64,000 nucleotides of DNA, taken from NCBI GenBank assembly GCA_026874595.1, contig CM049314.1, forward strand, positions 17,974,729-18,038,728. The letters are read 5' to 3'. The notes under the pieces were generated by a model. It had not been told where the DNA came from. It worked only from the letters and a program-made list of their open reading frames with translations, and ran no database searches. The position numbers and the translations under genes are program-made. This document shows positions 24,601-37,486 of this stretch, in pieces. Position 1 is the first letter of the stretch. The number at the start of each line of letters is the position of its first letter. The DNA comes from Sipunculus nudus. Taxonomy: Eukaryota > Annelida > Sipuncula > Golfingiida > Sipunculidae.

Positions 24601-25903
24601 TCAGCTTTCCAGCCGGCTCACTTCTTAGATACAAACTGAAAAGATCATATGTGAAATGAGTTCGTTTAAATTAGCTGGATTAAGCTTGATTATTGGTTTC
24701 GTTTAGGTTTTCGTGGTCTAGGTGGCTGTGGTATTTTTAAGGGGGGACTTTGTAGGATAACTTGATGTAACTGTACACATAGTAGGTACATATACACATA
24801 GTATGATATCCTATATATATGAATCACAGTAATGTTAACAATATGTTAGGAATAAAGTACATGTACATGTCTCTGTTAGGAATTTCAGTACCTATCTTCT
24901 TATTACGAACGCGACTGCGGGCTGAATATGTTAATTTCCATTGTTTTCTATCACTTGTTATTAATTAAAAGATGCTTAGTAAAAAAAAAAAAAGAAACAT
25001 CAATATCTGCAGAAGCTTTATCTCTGGCATAGAAGCAGAACATTATCTAATAACTATGAATATAAATTATGAACTTCTTTATTTTCTCCTGGATTCTTGG
25101 ATATAATTTAAATATACCTGACAAATTTAAAAAGAAATATTGAAAAAAAACTAAATTCTATAGTGTTCCAACGTCAAAATTTCAATAATCTTTTTGCCAC
25201 ACAAATTATATTGCTATGGCTGGATGAACGGCTAAATTGCCAGGTATGAATATGTTTTATTGTTCATGGTCTTTCTCTGCAGCAGAATTATTATCTGTAT
25301 AATTTTTCCCTGACGACACGTTAATGAGTAAACTTTATGGCAGTCGACCATATGAGTATATAATTTCTACTTATATTACATTATCTTGAGCTGGTGCACT
25401 GATAGAGAGAGAACATAAGAAAACAAAAATATCAGACCCGATGATAACTTATAGGACGTCAGGAAGCTATAACATATCGGGCGTGTTTTTGTTAAAAAAC
25501 GGAGGAAGTCATATGCATGCTATCTTAACATTAAACCTACTGTAGACTGAGTATAATTTAAGGTCAGCTTCCATTCACGATCACGTGTGTTTCGCTCAAT
25601 ATCAAAATGTCTAAAATAACATCGATTTTCGTTACATAACTTGGTATCTGTAATAATACAAGAAAATAATATTGACTAACCGCGCAATAATTAATAACTG
25701 GAGTCTGCTTCAAGGGAATGATAAATTAATGAATTTATGGGTACACACTGATATGGCAAACGTATATATATATATAAACTTATATTTTATCGTGGTAATT
25801 TATTGAAGTGGTATAAATCCTGTCAAGCAAAGAAACCGGCGAAAAAATAACAGTACCAGTTTTCTTAAAATTGAATAAAGCACAAACATTTTGTCTGGCG
25901 ACA
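24601..25903. other. Flank upstream of GPCR relic
   Basis: Aligns with 61690-63457 of unit 4 (for example GAGTTCGTTTAAATTAGCTG in both). No gene or clear promoter. Unit 1 lacks this DNA entirely. Confidence 0.6.
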
Positions 25904-26840
25904 ATGGCATTCAATCAAAGAGGAAATGCATGAACCGCTGATATTTCACCATCCAGTATTTTGTTTACGATATTCGCACTAGTGATTATTCTTATGATAG
26001 TCGCAGTGAACTTGCTCAAAATTATATCCGTATGCAGATTCCACTATTTGAGAGCAATTTCAAATTACCCAGTGCTAAATCTAGCTCTAGCTGATTTGGA
26101 CTGTGGATTCAGCATCCTCCTTTTCACTTTATCTGTAATATTTCCTGACACATTACAAAATAAAAACCTGTGTGTGTTTCGAGTCATTCTCTCGATTAGC
26201 ATGACAACCGCTTCTTTATTTACCCTTATTTTGATCGGTTGTGAGCGATATGTAAAGATTGTTATCCTTACAAATCAAATTATTAAAAATTACAAATTAA
26301 ATCCTTGATAAGCAGTGTAACATTCTGTAGGTTCTGTTTCTAATGAGCAGGAGCCACTTTGTATTCGTTTCATGATTCACGGAAAGAGGTGTAATACTGT
26401 TAAACCTCAGAACTGGTCGATTCATTATACTTACACATATGATTTCTTTGTGTTATGTCCTTGAGTTTTCTGATATTAGCAATACTATACACAAGGAGGC
26501 CAAGAAGCAGAAGAAGAAAATATGGGCACAGCTTAGAAGCGTCGCTCTCAGATCGCGAACTGGAAACCTCAATGTGACGGGCAAGGAGGCTCGCACAAGT
26601 GTTATGTTTTCATTATTGGCTGGAGTTTGCTTTTTATCCATGGCACAAGTGTTGTTGTTGTAGACATGGAGATAAGTGGCGTTGCTTTTGTTTTAAATCA
26701 CATGAGTCCAATCATTGTTTTATTGATCAGTTATACAAACTGCGGTGTAAACCCTTTTATTTATTACTGAAAAAAGCTGAATTTAGAGGAGCCTTCAAAA
26801 CTCTTCTTTGGTTTCAGCTGTCATCTTCTGATATAGACAT
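25904..26840 (+). pseudogene. Class A (rhodopsin-like) GPCR pseudogene, copy 1
   Basis: Begins MAFNQRGNA, then an in-frame TGA where copy 2 has Trp. TM1 (FALVIILMIVAVNLL), TM2 (NLALADL) and TM3 ending ERYVKI are in one frame to 26308. TM4 is damaged; the second extracellular loop (KRCNTVKPQNWS) is in another frame. The third loop is basic (KEAKKQKKKIWAQ) and leads into TM6 (SVMFSLLAGVCFLS) and a TAG stop. TM7 (NCGVNPFIYY) runs into a TGA before the helix-8 stretch KKAEFRGAFKTLL. ERY and NPxIY are class A signatures. Subfamily and ligand cannot be told from this. Confidence 0.85.
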
Positions 26841-29800
26841 ATATTTATTACATGAACCGCTAGAACGGCAACTTTGGAACCTTGAACATCTTACGCTCTT
26901 ACCATTCACCTCCCTTACATTTATTAAAACTTAATTTGGTTGTCTGGTGTAAACCATGCGGGTATAGAAGGTAGGGCTGTTGAGTATTTTTTTCGTTCAA
27001 AATACAATGCGTTTAATCCTTGTTTATCAGATGATGCAAATCAATCACTCTTTTTGGTAAAAAACGGTAGAAATTGTGTGTTTCATTGCAAATCTAAATT
27101 ACATAAATTGTGCATATTTTGTTTTCCCTTATCACATAACCCAAAGTGATTGATATTCTGTCATGTACCAATAAATTTAAAGGGTTTCGAAATAAACTTT
27201 GCAAACAATTCTAATTCCTTATAACAGGCCTAGAAAGGAATGTAAATTATTTGCCGTTTAATGTGAGAAATTAAAATGCGGTGATACTTATTATACTGTG
27301 TCAGAATAATATGTTTTTCTTTATACCTAATGCAAAATTGGTTTACATTAAAGGCTTATATATTAGATCTTTTTTTCTGCTAGACCTACATAGAAACTGA
27401 ATTTTAATAGTTCATATTATAATTGACATCTACATTTTTTAGATGGTAGGTCTTATAGTTCAGAGATTACGGCCACAGAAAGTGTTCTTGAAACCTAGAT
27501 ATTATGGGCAATTTTCGAGCGATTTACTGCTTAAGGCAATGACATAACGACAGATATAGAAGGTCCATATTGCTCTGATAAGAATAAAGACGGGCGGTTC
27601 TTTTAAATGTGGGAATTTTAAATGAATATATTTACGATTTGATATTGCCGTTAAGATGGTTCAGCAGTCACATTAGAAAGACCAGGCAGTAAACATTATA
27701 TGTGTTGTTTACGCGACAAGAGAAGATTGTAAATTAATAATTGCCGATAACATTATGCTTGAGAGCAGTAATATTTTGGAAAAAATTTGAAACAAATGTT
27801 TTGGTGTAATTTGCGTGCCTGTTTAATTTTATTGGATGTAATTCTGGGAGTGATGGAGATATAGGAGATAAGATAGGGGATACGATAGCACTGTCTGCTA
27901 TTTACATGTATGACATGTTCAGCCGAAGGAAGGAACCTACCGGGAAGCAAGGCAGTACAGTGAGTGAATGGATTGGACCTGATTGGATAGTCCGGCAGGG
28001 TGGTTGTGTGTTAGTTTGTTTTAACCGTCCATGGGCTGTAATACCTAGGGTTCAGGTTAGGAATGCACCAGTGGTCAAAATACGCCAATTGAAATTTTTA
28101 TATTGTTTTATGTGTTTCCAGTTAGCTGGGAGTGATCTGCGTGTCTGTATGAGCGCATGGTAAGGAAGGCTCAACATATGCCTCTTGCATTCCCCGATTT
28201 TACTTTTCTTTTTTCAGAATTAACGATGATGACTTACACAAACATGTTATCTTAGACAAATCAAAGGATATTTATTTGCTGATTAATGTGGTTATGGGAT
28301 GGATATGTCCCAGTGGGTATGTATTGGGAAAATCAGTAAAAAATACCTCAGTAAACTTTTAGAGCCAGTAAATTTGCAAATCCTAAAAACTGTATTGCCA
28401 TATGGTTACCAGAGTCTGATTATGTACAAAGGAATACATGTGGCTGAATACATTTCGCATTCTAAATAAAAAAACGAATGTTCAAAAGGAAACTGACGTC
28501 ATGTTGATACATTGTATTAGTCTGACCGAAGTTGATATAAACTGTGCTTTTATATTAAAGTACATATAGCCCTATTTGTATTTCATATTGTGCTAAACTG
28601 CCCTACGTATAAAGGGAAGTACATATATATGCAAGCAGTTGAAAGCTATGACAATTTAAGGCTTCAAATTGCTATCACAAAAAAATGCAACCGGATGGAG
28701 TATTTTACTTATCCCCGTGTAATTTTTTCATATCTTTTTGTGCATGGCTGGCCTTTAAGGCATGTTTAACATATGTTAATATATATAGAGTAAAGTAACC
28801 ATCTCTATATATAAATATATTTTGTAAAAAAAAATATAATGGAGCTAAAGAAACGCATGGATCGGGATGCACTGAAATCCCGATCCATGCCTTCATTGCC
28901 ACTTAGATTATGTGTTCATAGCCATGGGTAAATTGGTTCCAATGTATCTGAAAATTTCTCACCCAAAATCAGAAAATTGACTTCTCATTACCAAAATCTA
29001 TTATAGATTGTACCCTTAATTAAATCAACAGTGATGCAAAATAAAACATTGTGTATTCTTGATCAGAGGCATTGGTATATCCCACCCGAGGGATTGAGAA
29101 TAGTCTAACAGGATTAAGGAACAAACTAAAAAATAAACCTTTTTGCTGAGTACTATTATTTTATTCAGTATTTACTCATGTTACATTTCTGATAATCGAT
29201 AAGCAGTTTTCAAGATCATAAGTGATGTCATTTTAACAACATACTATAAATTCAGGTATCGTTTATCATGGCCGGCAAATAAGGTAACTTATATTGAGTT
29301 AAGACGACTGACTGGCTCAGCTTAGATTTGATCTAAACCAGCCTTACAAGTCAGGAGAGTCAATGAATATACTAAAATACAAAACGATATTTTAATGACA
29401 TTTGCAATAATATATGGCAAATCAACTGCATGTATACAAACTGGTACATACCATAAACATCTTTTCATTTTTTATGTAAACTCGAACAATAATTTTTATT
29501 ATCTAATAGTATGCTAAAAAAATCCCGGCCCACGTCCTCTGGACTGTCCAATAGTCTCAATGATTGCTATCGTTAAACCTATAAACGATGGGACAAATTG
29601 ACATGTCTGAATATATTTATAACTTTATCTTTAAAAATAATGTAAGCAACTAGAGGTAAACTGTATAGGTATAAATATATAATTATACAAATAGTAGTCA
29701 TTAAAATGTCTTTCGAAACTTGATTTCTCTTTAGTTGTACAACTTTAAAGCTCTGGTGCAATACCCTAGGGCACTGTAGTAGTTTTTTTTTGCAGGAACA

Positions 29801-29935
29801 TATATATATCGGGAATTGAATTTGAGAATCTGGTTCATATTTCCATACATATATAATGAAATTAAAAGAGGTACTCGTGAAAAACAACATTTTAGAAGTA
29901 CATTAAGATATGCCTAAGCCTAAAAATATTATTTC
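26841..29935. other. GPCR-to-lectin spacer, no gene seen
   Basis: Parts (27840-28700) align with 41430-42300 further right, and 28380-28620 aligns with 63760-64000. It contains one perfect hairpin (28855-28890). Frames are short, AT-rich and not conserved. Confidence 0.6.
28855..28890. repeat. Perfect 14-bp stem, 8-base loop hairpin
   Basis: GCATGGATCGGGAT and ATCCCGATCCATGC flank GCACTGAA. It is GC-richer than its surroundings. No T-run follows on either strand, and no precursor-like longer stem is visible. Confidence 0.75.
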
Positions 29936-30044
29936 AAATATCAAAGTTTATGATCTATGGTTTGGCTTAATGCTAAAGGCTTGGGAATATATGATAAACA
30001 ATAGAAAATATTTACCACGCGATGTTACTTCTTTTATATGAATT

Positions 30045-33000
30045 TCAAAATATGGCATGGGCCTCACATATAGAGTAAAGATTGAATTGGGTCGAAGCGT
30101 TGGCCCAGGCCCAGTTAAAGTTACGCCAGAGGACAAGGTAAGGCTCCCCTCTACCCGCGTTGTTTGGTTCCCCTTGGTACCAGTTCTTGTAAGTCAGAAG
30201 GGCTCCGGTCGCCATCCATTTCCACTTATCTCCTTCCTCAGTATCAGAGCCAGAGGTCCAATACCCTAAAATTTTAGTATTATATGCATTTTTTAGTGTT
30301 AATTTATGAATAATACATAATTTATCCGTTTGTCAATATATGTTTGTAGATAATGAACTAAAGGACTAAAACTCCCTTTTTAACCATCTTATTCATAGAC
30401 GTAAATATGTTTTGTTTTGATTAAACAGCCTCGCCCAAGATAATCCAGGCTATTGATATCGACTATTTTACTGATACACGAACCACACAAAGTACTGGGT
30501 GTTTCCATCAGAATGCCATTTGTGGAAATGGGGAAATAAGAGAGTGAAGAGACTACTTTATAGTGCTTAATATTTGTCTAATTACCCCTGGAAGCAGCAT
30601 TTGGATATTTATTGACGACGTCTTGTAGGTGGGTCTGTTCCTCCTCTGACTCTATACTGACCAGATCACCGCCCTGAGCATGACAGTTGTCACGGGCGGC
30701 CTCCCAGGACATTTCTTCAGTTACCAGTTTGTAACAGGAACGCAGAGCCTGTCCCGTTTGCCTCAACGATTCTATGAGAAATGTCTGGTAAAATCCACTC
30801 GGGCATCCTGTTCAGAGGGCAAAATAAAATGACATAAACTTACATGTAATGCGTTTGAATTAAAAGACAAATCGTTATTTCTATGAACAGTTAAGGACTT
30901 AACCATCGCTGGTATAACATTGTGTATCAAACCATTCGACAATGCTAAAAACTTTTAATTACCATAAAATATCAAAAATACATTTTGATCTGTCAGTTGA
31001 TATTTTACCGTTTTTTCCCACGAATACTTGAGTAGCTAAAAAATATCGATTCTCTAAAACTTGCCAAGCAGTTCCCGTGGTTGATTTATTATTCAAATAT
31101 TTCAATCATGGGATTTATCATATGAACCAAACAATATAGTCATTAAGATAGCCACTTAAATGAAAACAAAATCAGTAAATTAGGTGTGGAGACTTACTGA
31201 ACTCGCCTGAAGAAAAGAGCGAAGTGGTATCATCAATAGTGAATCTCTGTACTATTGACAGTAGAAGTTCACAGGTTTTGTTGGAAAAGACATTGAATGC
31301 CTCGCATTCTTTTTCATCGTTGCATTTGGACATGCACCAAAACGCAAAGGGAGCTTGCCAGCGTGGATTTGCATGTAGGAAGGACGACCTAGATGCTATT
31401 GCATACAAAGATGGTCGTTCTTGGTAAGTTCTTTGGAATGTGCATACTTTGAGGGCTGCTGTATCTGAAGAGATAAAGAATGTGTAACTTTAAACCAAAT
31501 TAACGTATCACCAATCGGTCGACTTACAGGTTGTTTCGATTATTGATTGATGTATATAAGGACACTGCAAAAAATCCTTTATTAATTAAATTATTACATC
31601 AAAATATGAACCTGTAAATTTATTGTATCTAAACATTTTTAATATATGCTATAAATTAAATGTTAATGCTCGAAAACAGAAAATATTTGCTCGAACAAGA
31701 AAGCACGTAAACTGTTTGAAATATTTAGCGCATTATTTACACTATTGTGCTCATTTACTTTGCTTCAAATCTAAAGGGTATAAGAAAACACTTGCAGGAA
31801 TGATATATATCGTTAACAGCAAATGACAAAATCCGGACTAAATTTGGAAATTTAAGAAGGAGACAAATGACAAGTAATTCCTTATAGCCGGATGTTCGAT
31901 TTACAGTTTCATACGACACTACCAGCCACCTATCAAGAAAACAAGTCCACAGTAATAGCGTGACATTTCCAACTAAATTAAACTTTCTAGAAGGTATTGC
32001 CTGGATGACATTTAACATAAAAGCCATGTAGAAATGTTATGATAAAACATTACAATATTATCGAAACCCAAATTGTACCAAATAAATAACTATTACTTTT
32101 ATGATTATTGCATCCTATTGATCAAAGAGATGCATAATAAAAAGTAAGACCCAGTAAGGCCGACTGAATACTCTTCCCTGAAGGATTTGCATTGACATAC
32201 AGACAAATATATTTTAGCTGAATAATTTAAATAGCTGGTACGCAACGTCCTTGAAATCAGTCTTGCCAGATAGATTAGTGTCCTAGGTAGTGCAGTGGAA
32301 AATATTTCTATTTGTTTAATTGCCAAGAATTAGCATTTACCTGTTCATGAAGATATTTTCTGGATTAAATTGGTCACTTCTTCTTTTCTAATTCACTGAT
32401 TTGAACATATGCTCGCTTTTTGAAAGTTATGGATGGATTTTACGTAATACACTGTTATAACCGTCGTATGAATCTCCCTAAGAAACACACATTGGACCAG
32501 GAAGTACAATGAACAACGAATAAATGAAGTAAAGTTACAAGGCAGTTTAAGCTACCAGTATGGGTTCTTAGTCGTAATCATAAGGTTCCCCAATAACAAA
32601 TAAAATGCCACATAAAAATTATGTAATCCAATCGAGCGGTTAAACTCTCGGCGCAATCCTCTAGCGACCCTGGTTCGATTACCGGCGTGACTATGGGGAT
32701 GGGATGTATTTGTCAAGCCAAAGGCGGTAATTTTCTCCTGTTTCTACGTTTTCCTTCACCCCGTCAAACTACCGAGCCACGGAGAGTCTTTCGAATAGTT
32801 ATTATTAGTGTTCATACATTCCCTGTAACATTAAAACAGTTTATATAAAATTAGCAACTTTGAAACACGACAGACAGCGTAAAATGGTAGTTTTTGCAGA
32901 CCACATGATCATTTAAGTTACACCGCAGGGGCTACGGAAGCGAACGACAGTTTCCCGCAGGATGAATACCAGGCCCCTTCACTAAACTATGGTCAATTCA

Positions 33001-33455
33001 TTAATTTTGCAAAAAGAAGATGATAAGTTTATTTTGAATAAATACATCATCTTAGGTTCAGCCAAACCATAGTTAAAACTTTCTCTGATGATAAGACGCA
33101 TATAATGTTTCGAATGCGGAAAGTGTTTTATTATCTGATAATTAATTCAACTTCATTCTAACAATATGACGTGAAGTGTTGCCTTTTACGTCTTGGACGA
33201 CAGAAGCAGAAAAAGAGAGAAACATGGCGGTTTTCAGGAACATACCCTGGACTCTGTGACAGCACACTTCACCTAAAATAACCAAAGTTCAATTAAATTT
33301 TAGATGATCCTATTAAACGTCCGCTCTCACATATTTCCAGTTTTAAATGATAATTAATGATTTCCCCAATTCTGGAAACAGGCCCTATACATATAAAAAT
33401 ACTGTTCACCTGCAACCCAAAATACGAGGGCAACTGCGAAACACAACATATTCAT
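30045..33455 (-). CDS. Secreted PAN/apple + C-type lectin protein, copy 2 (EPN type), 4 exons
   Basis: Exons 33455-33410, 31464-31198, 30807-30586 and 30265-30045, with GT/AG junctions and phase-1 introns; 756 spliced bases give 251 residues and a TGA stop. The plan matches copy 1: signal peptide (MNMLCFAVALVFWVAG), PAN/apple module (FWCMSKCNDEKECEAF), then the lectin domain (SWEAARDNC, GGDLVSIES, GYWTSG, NWYQGEPNNA, WAWAN, YSICEAH). It has the mannose-type EPN motif where copy 1 has EPD. Exon 3 is one codon longer. As in copy 1, the CTLD C2 and C3 cysteines are both gone while C1 and C4 remain. Intron 1 is longer because of an insertion at 32413-33055. An intact frame despite clear divergence from copy 1 argues that both genes are under selection. 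Binding partner unknown. Confidence 0.88.
32413..33055. mobile_element. Insertion in lectin-2 intron 1 with tRNA-SINE-like part
   Basis: Intron 1 of copy 1 passes directly from ATATGCTCGC (about 4188) to GTTCAGCCAAGC; copy 2 has about 640 extra bases between these words. Inside lies GCGGTTAAACTCTCGG and, 30 bases on, CCTGGTTCGATTACCGGC, which look like a tRNA-derived A region and a good B box, followed by a non-tRNA body. A SINE is the simplest reading. Target duplication and tail were not resolved. Confidence 0.4.
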
Positions 33456-33708
33456 GTCGATGGATTTGCACTGTTTACTTGGTGAATTCTGAAACTCGTG
33501 ACTCTAGCGTCACCGCCGCTTATAGCTTAAATGCTACAAGGATTGTACAGTCGCCTGATTGTACGATATAGAAGGCTCACGCTCTCGTGACTGTCTTCAG
33601 GTGTTAATTGCTTCACCAGGGTATGAATATTAACAACAGTGACCATCAGGGAGTACCTTCGTAAAATAAGCCAATCCAGTTGCTAGTGGAAGTTGTTAGT
33701 TTGACGGA

Positions 33709-34064
33709 AGGTGTCATGCATATATGCATATTTAATCTCTCTTGCAAAATACACTTAATTCTCGACATTGCAAAATAAGCAAACATGGGCGGCATTGAGG
33801 ATGCACCGAAGACATTTTTTTTTTCATTTAATCAACATTAAGGATAAAAATGTTTTCCAATAAAGTAAATACAGGTGTCCAGCATTGTATATGCATATTT
33901 AATCTGTCTTACAAAAATACACTTAATTCACGACCTTGCAAAATAAGCAACCATGGGCGGCATGGAGGATGCCCCGAAGACATTTTTTTTTTCATTTAAT
34001 CAACATTAATGATAAAAAAAATATTTTTCCATAAAGCGAATATAAATTTTGAATTTGAATTCTT
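33709..34064. repeat. Two-copy tandem repeat, about 178 bp, unit 2 only
   Basis: Two consecutive stretches share ATATGCATATTTAATCT, ATGGGCGGCAT and TTTCATTTAATCAACATTAA. Unit 1 has a single copy (about 4850-5030). Confidence 0.8.
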
Positions 34065-35359
34065 AATAATTTTGTGATATACATTTTCATGTATATAAGA
34101 GGATAATTTTAACAGTTGAATTTGTGTTGTGTTAATAAATGAATAAAGCTAATTATGTTGTACTGATGTCAATGCAATTTAAGTCAATAAATCATGAAAA
34201 CTATAAACACTTCAGTTTTGTGACATCGTTTACCCTACTCACATTAAATTGATTTTTATAAATAGTACTGCTTAAAGAGTTATTCGCTTTCAGCAATTAG
34301 TTAATCCTAATTATTTAACTTTGTTACTTTCTTCTAAGAGGTAAAAGGTCAGTTGAAACATGAAATATATACAGATGATTTTTGCAGGAAAAAATCTTTT
34401 AATCGAACTAAAAATGTCTGCCTTGATCAAAATTCAGAAACAAAAAAACTTTTCCTTTAAAATGTTAAATTTGAACTATTACATACTACAAGTCGCCCCA
34501 GGGTCAGATGCAAATATCAACTGCCACATCCTGTTTCTTCAGTAATTCAGCATTGTGCCTTGTTTTGAACGTATCTTGAAGACAAGATATGATATTTTAT
34601 CTTTGGAGAAAAACGCCTGAAATATCATAAACATGCATACTAAATCATACAAGAACCATTATTTTTACCATTCTTCTTTGATGTGTAGGCTATGTGCATT
34701 TTTGGAAGTACTGTCCTCAGTGTTAATTTAAGCAAACATTACTATAGACACACTGGTAGAACTCCCTGATTCCGGAGTGGCCACCAAAGCCTTACCTGAA
34801 GAGTGCCACCATACTGGTGCGACATACACGCTACCCGCTGGGATACTGCAATAAACTGACACCTTATTGCGTCATTTCATAACTGTGCACTTAATTTAAT
34901 ATAGTTCAAATTGTAAAATATTTGCAAAAAAAAGAATATCAGATGAAAATCACATGAGTCGTGCTGCTAAAGATGATCGATTTCTGACTAAAACTGCATG
35001 GGATTGTTTGTGTAGGTGAAGAGTAAGAGTAAAGATCTTTCAAAGCGCAGTCTTCTCTTTCAGTTATATTACAATAAGAAGACGCTAAGAGGTCTACCTG
35101 CGTGACCAACTGGAGGGGTTGTGTGTGTGTGTGTGTGTGTTAATTCTAAAAAAAAATTCATTTTTTTTTAAATAAATAACGTTTACTGAAAAAAACCCAC
35201 ATTAGCTTGTTCTTCGTGTGTTTATTTAAAAATTATTCAAAAGTATGATATATTAAGATATTGATTATGTCGATATTTCACAGTTTACTCACGGCCAAAA
35301 TGATTAATGTTTATTGAAATAATTATTCTCCAGTACGTTTTTGTTTATCCACAATGCAG
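34065..35359. other. Spacer paralogous to 5040-7630, no gene seen
   Basis: Follows unit 1 except for the 1.37-kb segment missing here at about 34300. A (GT)n tract at 35112-35141 is absent from unit 1. Confidence 0.6.
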
Positions 35360-35592
35360 GCTGTCTGTTCGATTACCATAACAGTTTTATTGAATCCGCA
35401 TTCCCAATCGCGGTTTCGGTTGTCTTTCTAATCACCGTGCTCAGTGCTTACATCGGACTTCAGTTTATCAGCAAAATTACTGATAATAACAGTGGAGATG
35501 GATTCAATGCTTACCGGTGTGTTGGCTTCCAACACATCGCAGATACTACAATCAAAACTAATTGGGCGTATAGCAAATTAAGTAGAATATGA
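35360..35592 (+). CDS. Possible terminal exon with one transmembrane segment (unknown)
   Basis: Opens after a weak AG acceptor (ACAATGCAG) and reads through a hydrophobic stretch (FPIAVSVVFLITVLSAYIGL) to a polar tail (GDGFNAYRCVGF) and a TGA. That would suit a short membrane anchor plus cytoplasmic tail. No partner exon could be found on this strand, and the unit-1 counterpart is frame-damaged, so this may be a relic or chance. I do not recognise the family. Confidence 0.22.
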
Positions 35593-35642
35593 ATACATTC
35601 AGTATTAGTGAACCAACATTTCGTGTATTCAAACATCTCTTA

Positions 35643-35654
35643 CTCTCTCTCTCC

Positions 35655-35734
<80 letters not shown>
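35643..35734. repeat. (CT)n(AT)n(GA)n self-complementary microsatellite
   Basis: CT-rich, TA and GA tracts in a row make the whole 90 bases able to fold back on itself. Unit 1 has only short CT and TA tracts at this place (about 7948-8000). Confidence 0.9.
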
Positions 35735-35736
<2 letters not shown>

Positions 35737-37029
35737 AACTGTCAAATAAGACCACCTGTCTTTTAACGACTGTTATGAGCGAAACAAACGGAAAGCATTC
35801 ACATTAATTAAAGCTTCCCTGCCTAAATAGAACACCTGTGATTTGAGACTATTGTTGCCAGTCCCCCGGTTTCAAGTCCATATTTATGTACATGTTCATT
35901 TGATACAGATTAGTTATTTAAAAGTGCAGTCTTAATCATGTGTGTGCAGGTTGATTTTATAGGTAACAAAATAGAAGTTTTAAAACGTGTATGTCCGTCA
36001 TGAATATGATATTTGAGTTTGACAGTTCCTACATGTTTTTTATCAGATACTGTCTAATAAAACTTCATGTCTAGAAAGACCATCTTAGACCAGAATCTTT
36101 GATCATCGCATTCAAAAGATTATGTCAGGAAATGTGGAGAAATTTGTTTACCAATGTGTTGTAAGGCAATATACCCTGAGGGTATTGTTGCATTGGTTAC
36201 AACCCGCTATAAATGAAATGGCATGTCGCTTATTTCTTCTCAAGCCATGGAACATTGTTTTTTTAATATTTGGTAGGTCATTGACTACGCCTGTCTGGTT
36301 GTAAATGCGATTGATGCGATATGACACTGGGCCTTCGATCACGCTTGTGAACGGGTAAACCATTCCTGATTCGATCATATATAATTCTGTCTGCAATAAA
36401 ATTTACACATCTGTTAAGGGAAGTATAAAATTTTGAATTTTCTTTTCAAAATATAGCCAAAATGTTTGGTTTTGCCAAATGCCAGAGTGTTTGTCTGTTG
36501 ATGAATGTTTTAATACATTCCAATATGTTTCGGTTATTGGACAAATGTTGCATGTACCATTTTGAAAAGTCTTAAGGTTATTACAGGAAAAATGGAAAAG
36601 ATATGACGTTATGTATGCAAGGTTACATTGATAGACTGTGTGTGTTACTACCATGGTCGCAACCTGGTATAAACAGGTTGCAGAAAACATAATATATGAT
36701 GCTTGTTGGAATCAATGCAGTTTTATGTATATTATTAATTAGTGTGCTATCGTCTTCCCTTGCCTGGAACTTCTCATATATTACACAGTATAATCACACC
36801 AGTAGGCCATATTTAAGCTTTCGCATAATATAGCTCCCGGTAACTAAGCTCAAAAGCTCTATGATGAATTTATTGAGAGAGCCAAGTTGTTGTAACATTA
36901 AAATTCAGTCCATAATCGTGGTCATAGTCGTGTTCAATAGGCTTGTGCATGTGTCCAAGTAAGTTCAATGAAACATCTAAAAATATAAGCTATGCCTACT
37001 ATTATGTAATTATAAAGATATGTCAGGAA

Positions 37030-37066
<37 letters not shown>

Positions 37067-37486
37067 CACCACAGAAAAGGACCAGATGCTGCCAGGAAAG
37101 TATAGGCTGTTATTTCCGCATATGTTTTCTGTTTGAATGCCTTTAATTTCGTAAAACCCAGATGTAATGTAATGTAATAAAAAATAATTAAAAAAAAAAA
37201 AAACAAAAAAAAAAAAAAAACACAACAGTTTTGCTTTCTTAGAGTAAGCGATGTATAAATGTATTGAGATTTTTAGCCTGAATTTTTTTAACATTTGTTA
37301 CACAGATGTTCAGTTATACAGTCTACATCTCATAGAAGCTTGTGAATTATTGTGGAATATAAGATCTATTTTAGGTAATATAAAACCGAAATCACCTACA
37401 CTCAGCTAAATGTGTCGTCTGATCTGTATCTTATGTGAGATAACATTGTAAGGTTATGGCTTGTGTATTATCTGATTATAGGCTGT
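35735..37486. other. Spacer paralogous to 8230-8822 and 10215-11558
   Basis: This is the uninterrupted version of the unit-1 region, lacking the LINE fragment and the palindrome. It has an (AT)n tract near 37031-37062 and an A-rich tract near 37190-37220. No gene seen. Confidence 0.65.

Noticed and set aside
35558-35755. Frames made of Ser-Leu and Tyr-Ile or Arg-Glu repeats (also at 39555, 55550, 55631)
   Set aside because: Translations of CT, AT and GA microsatellites.
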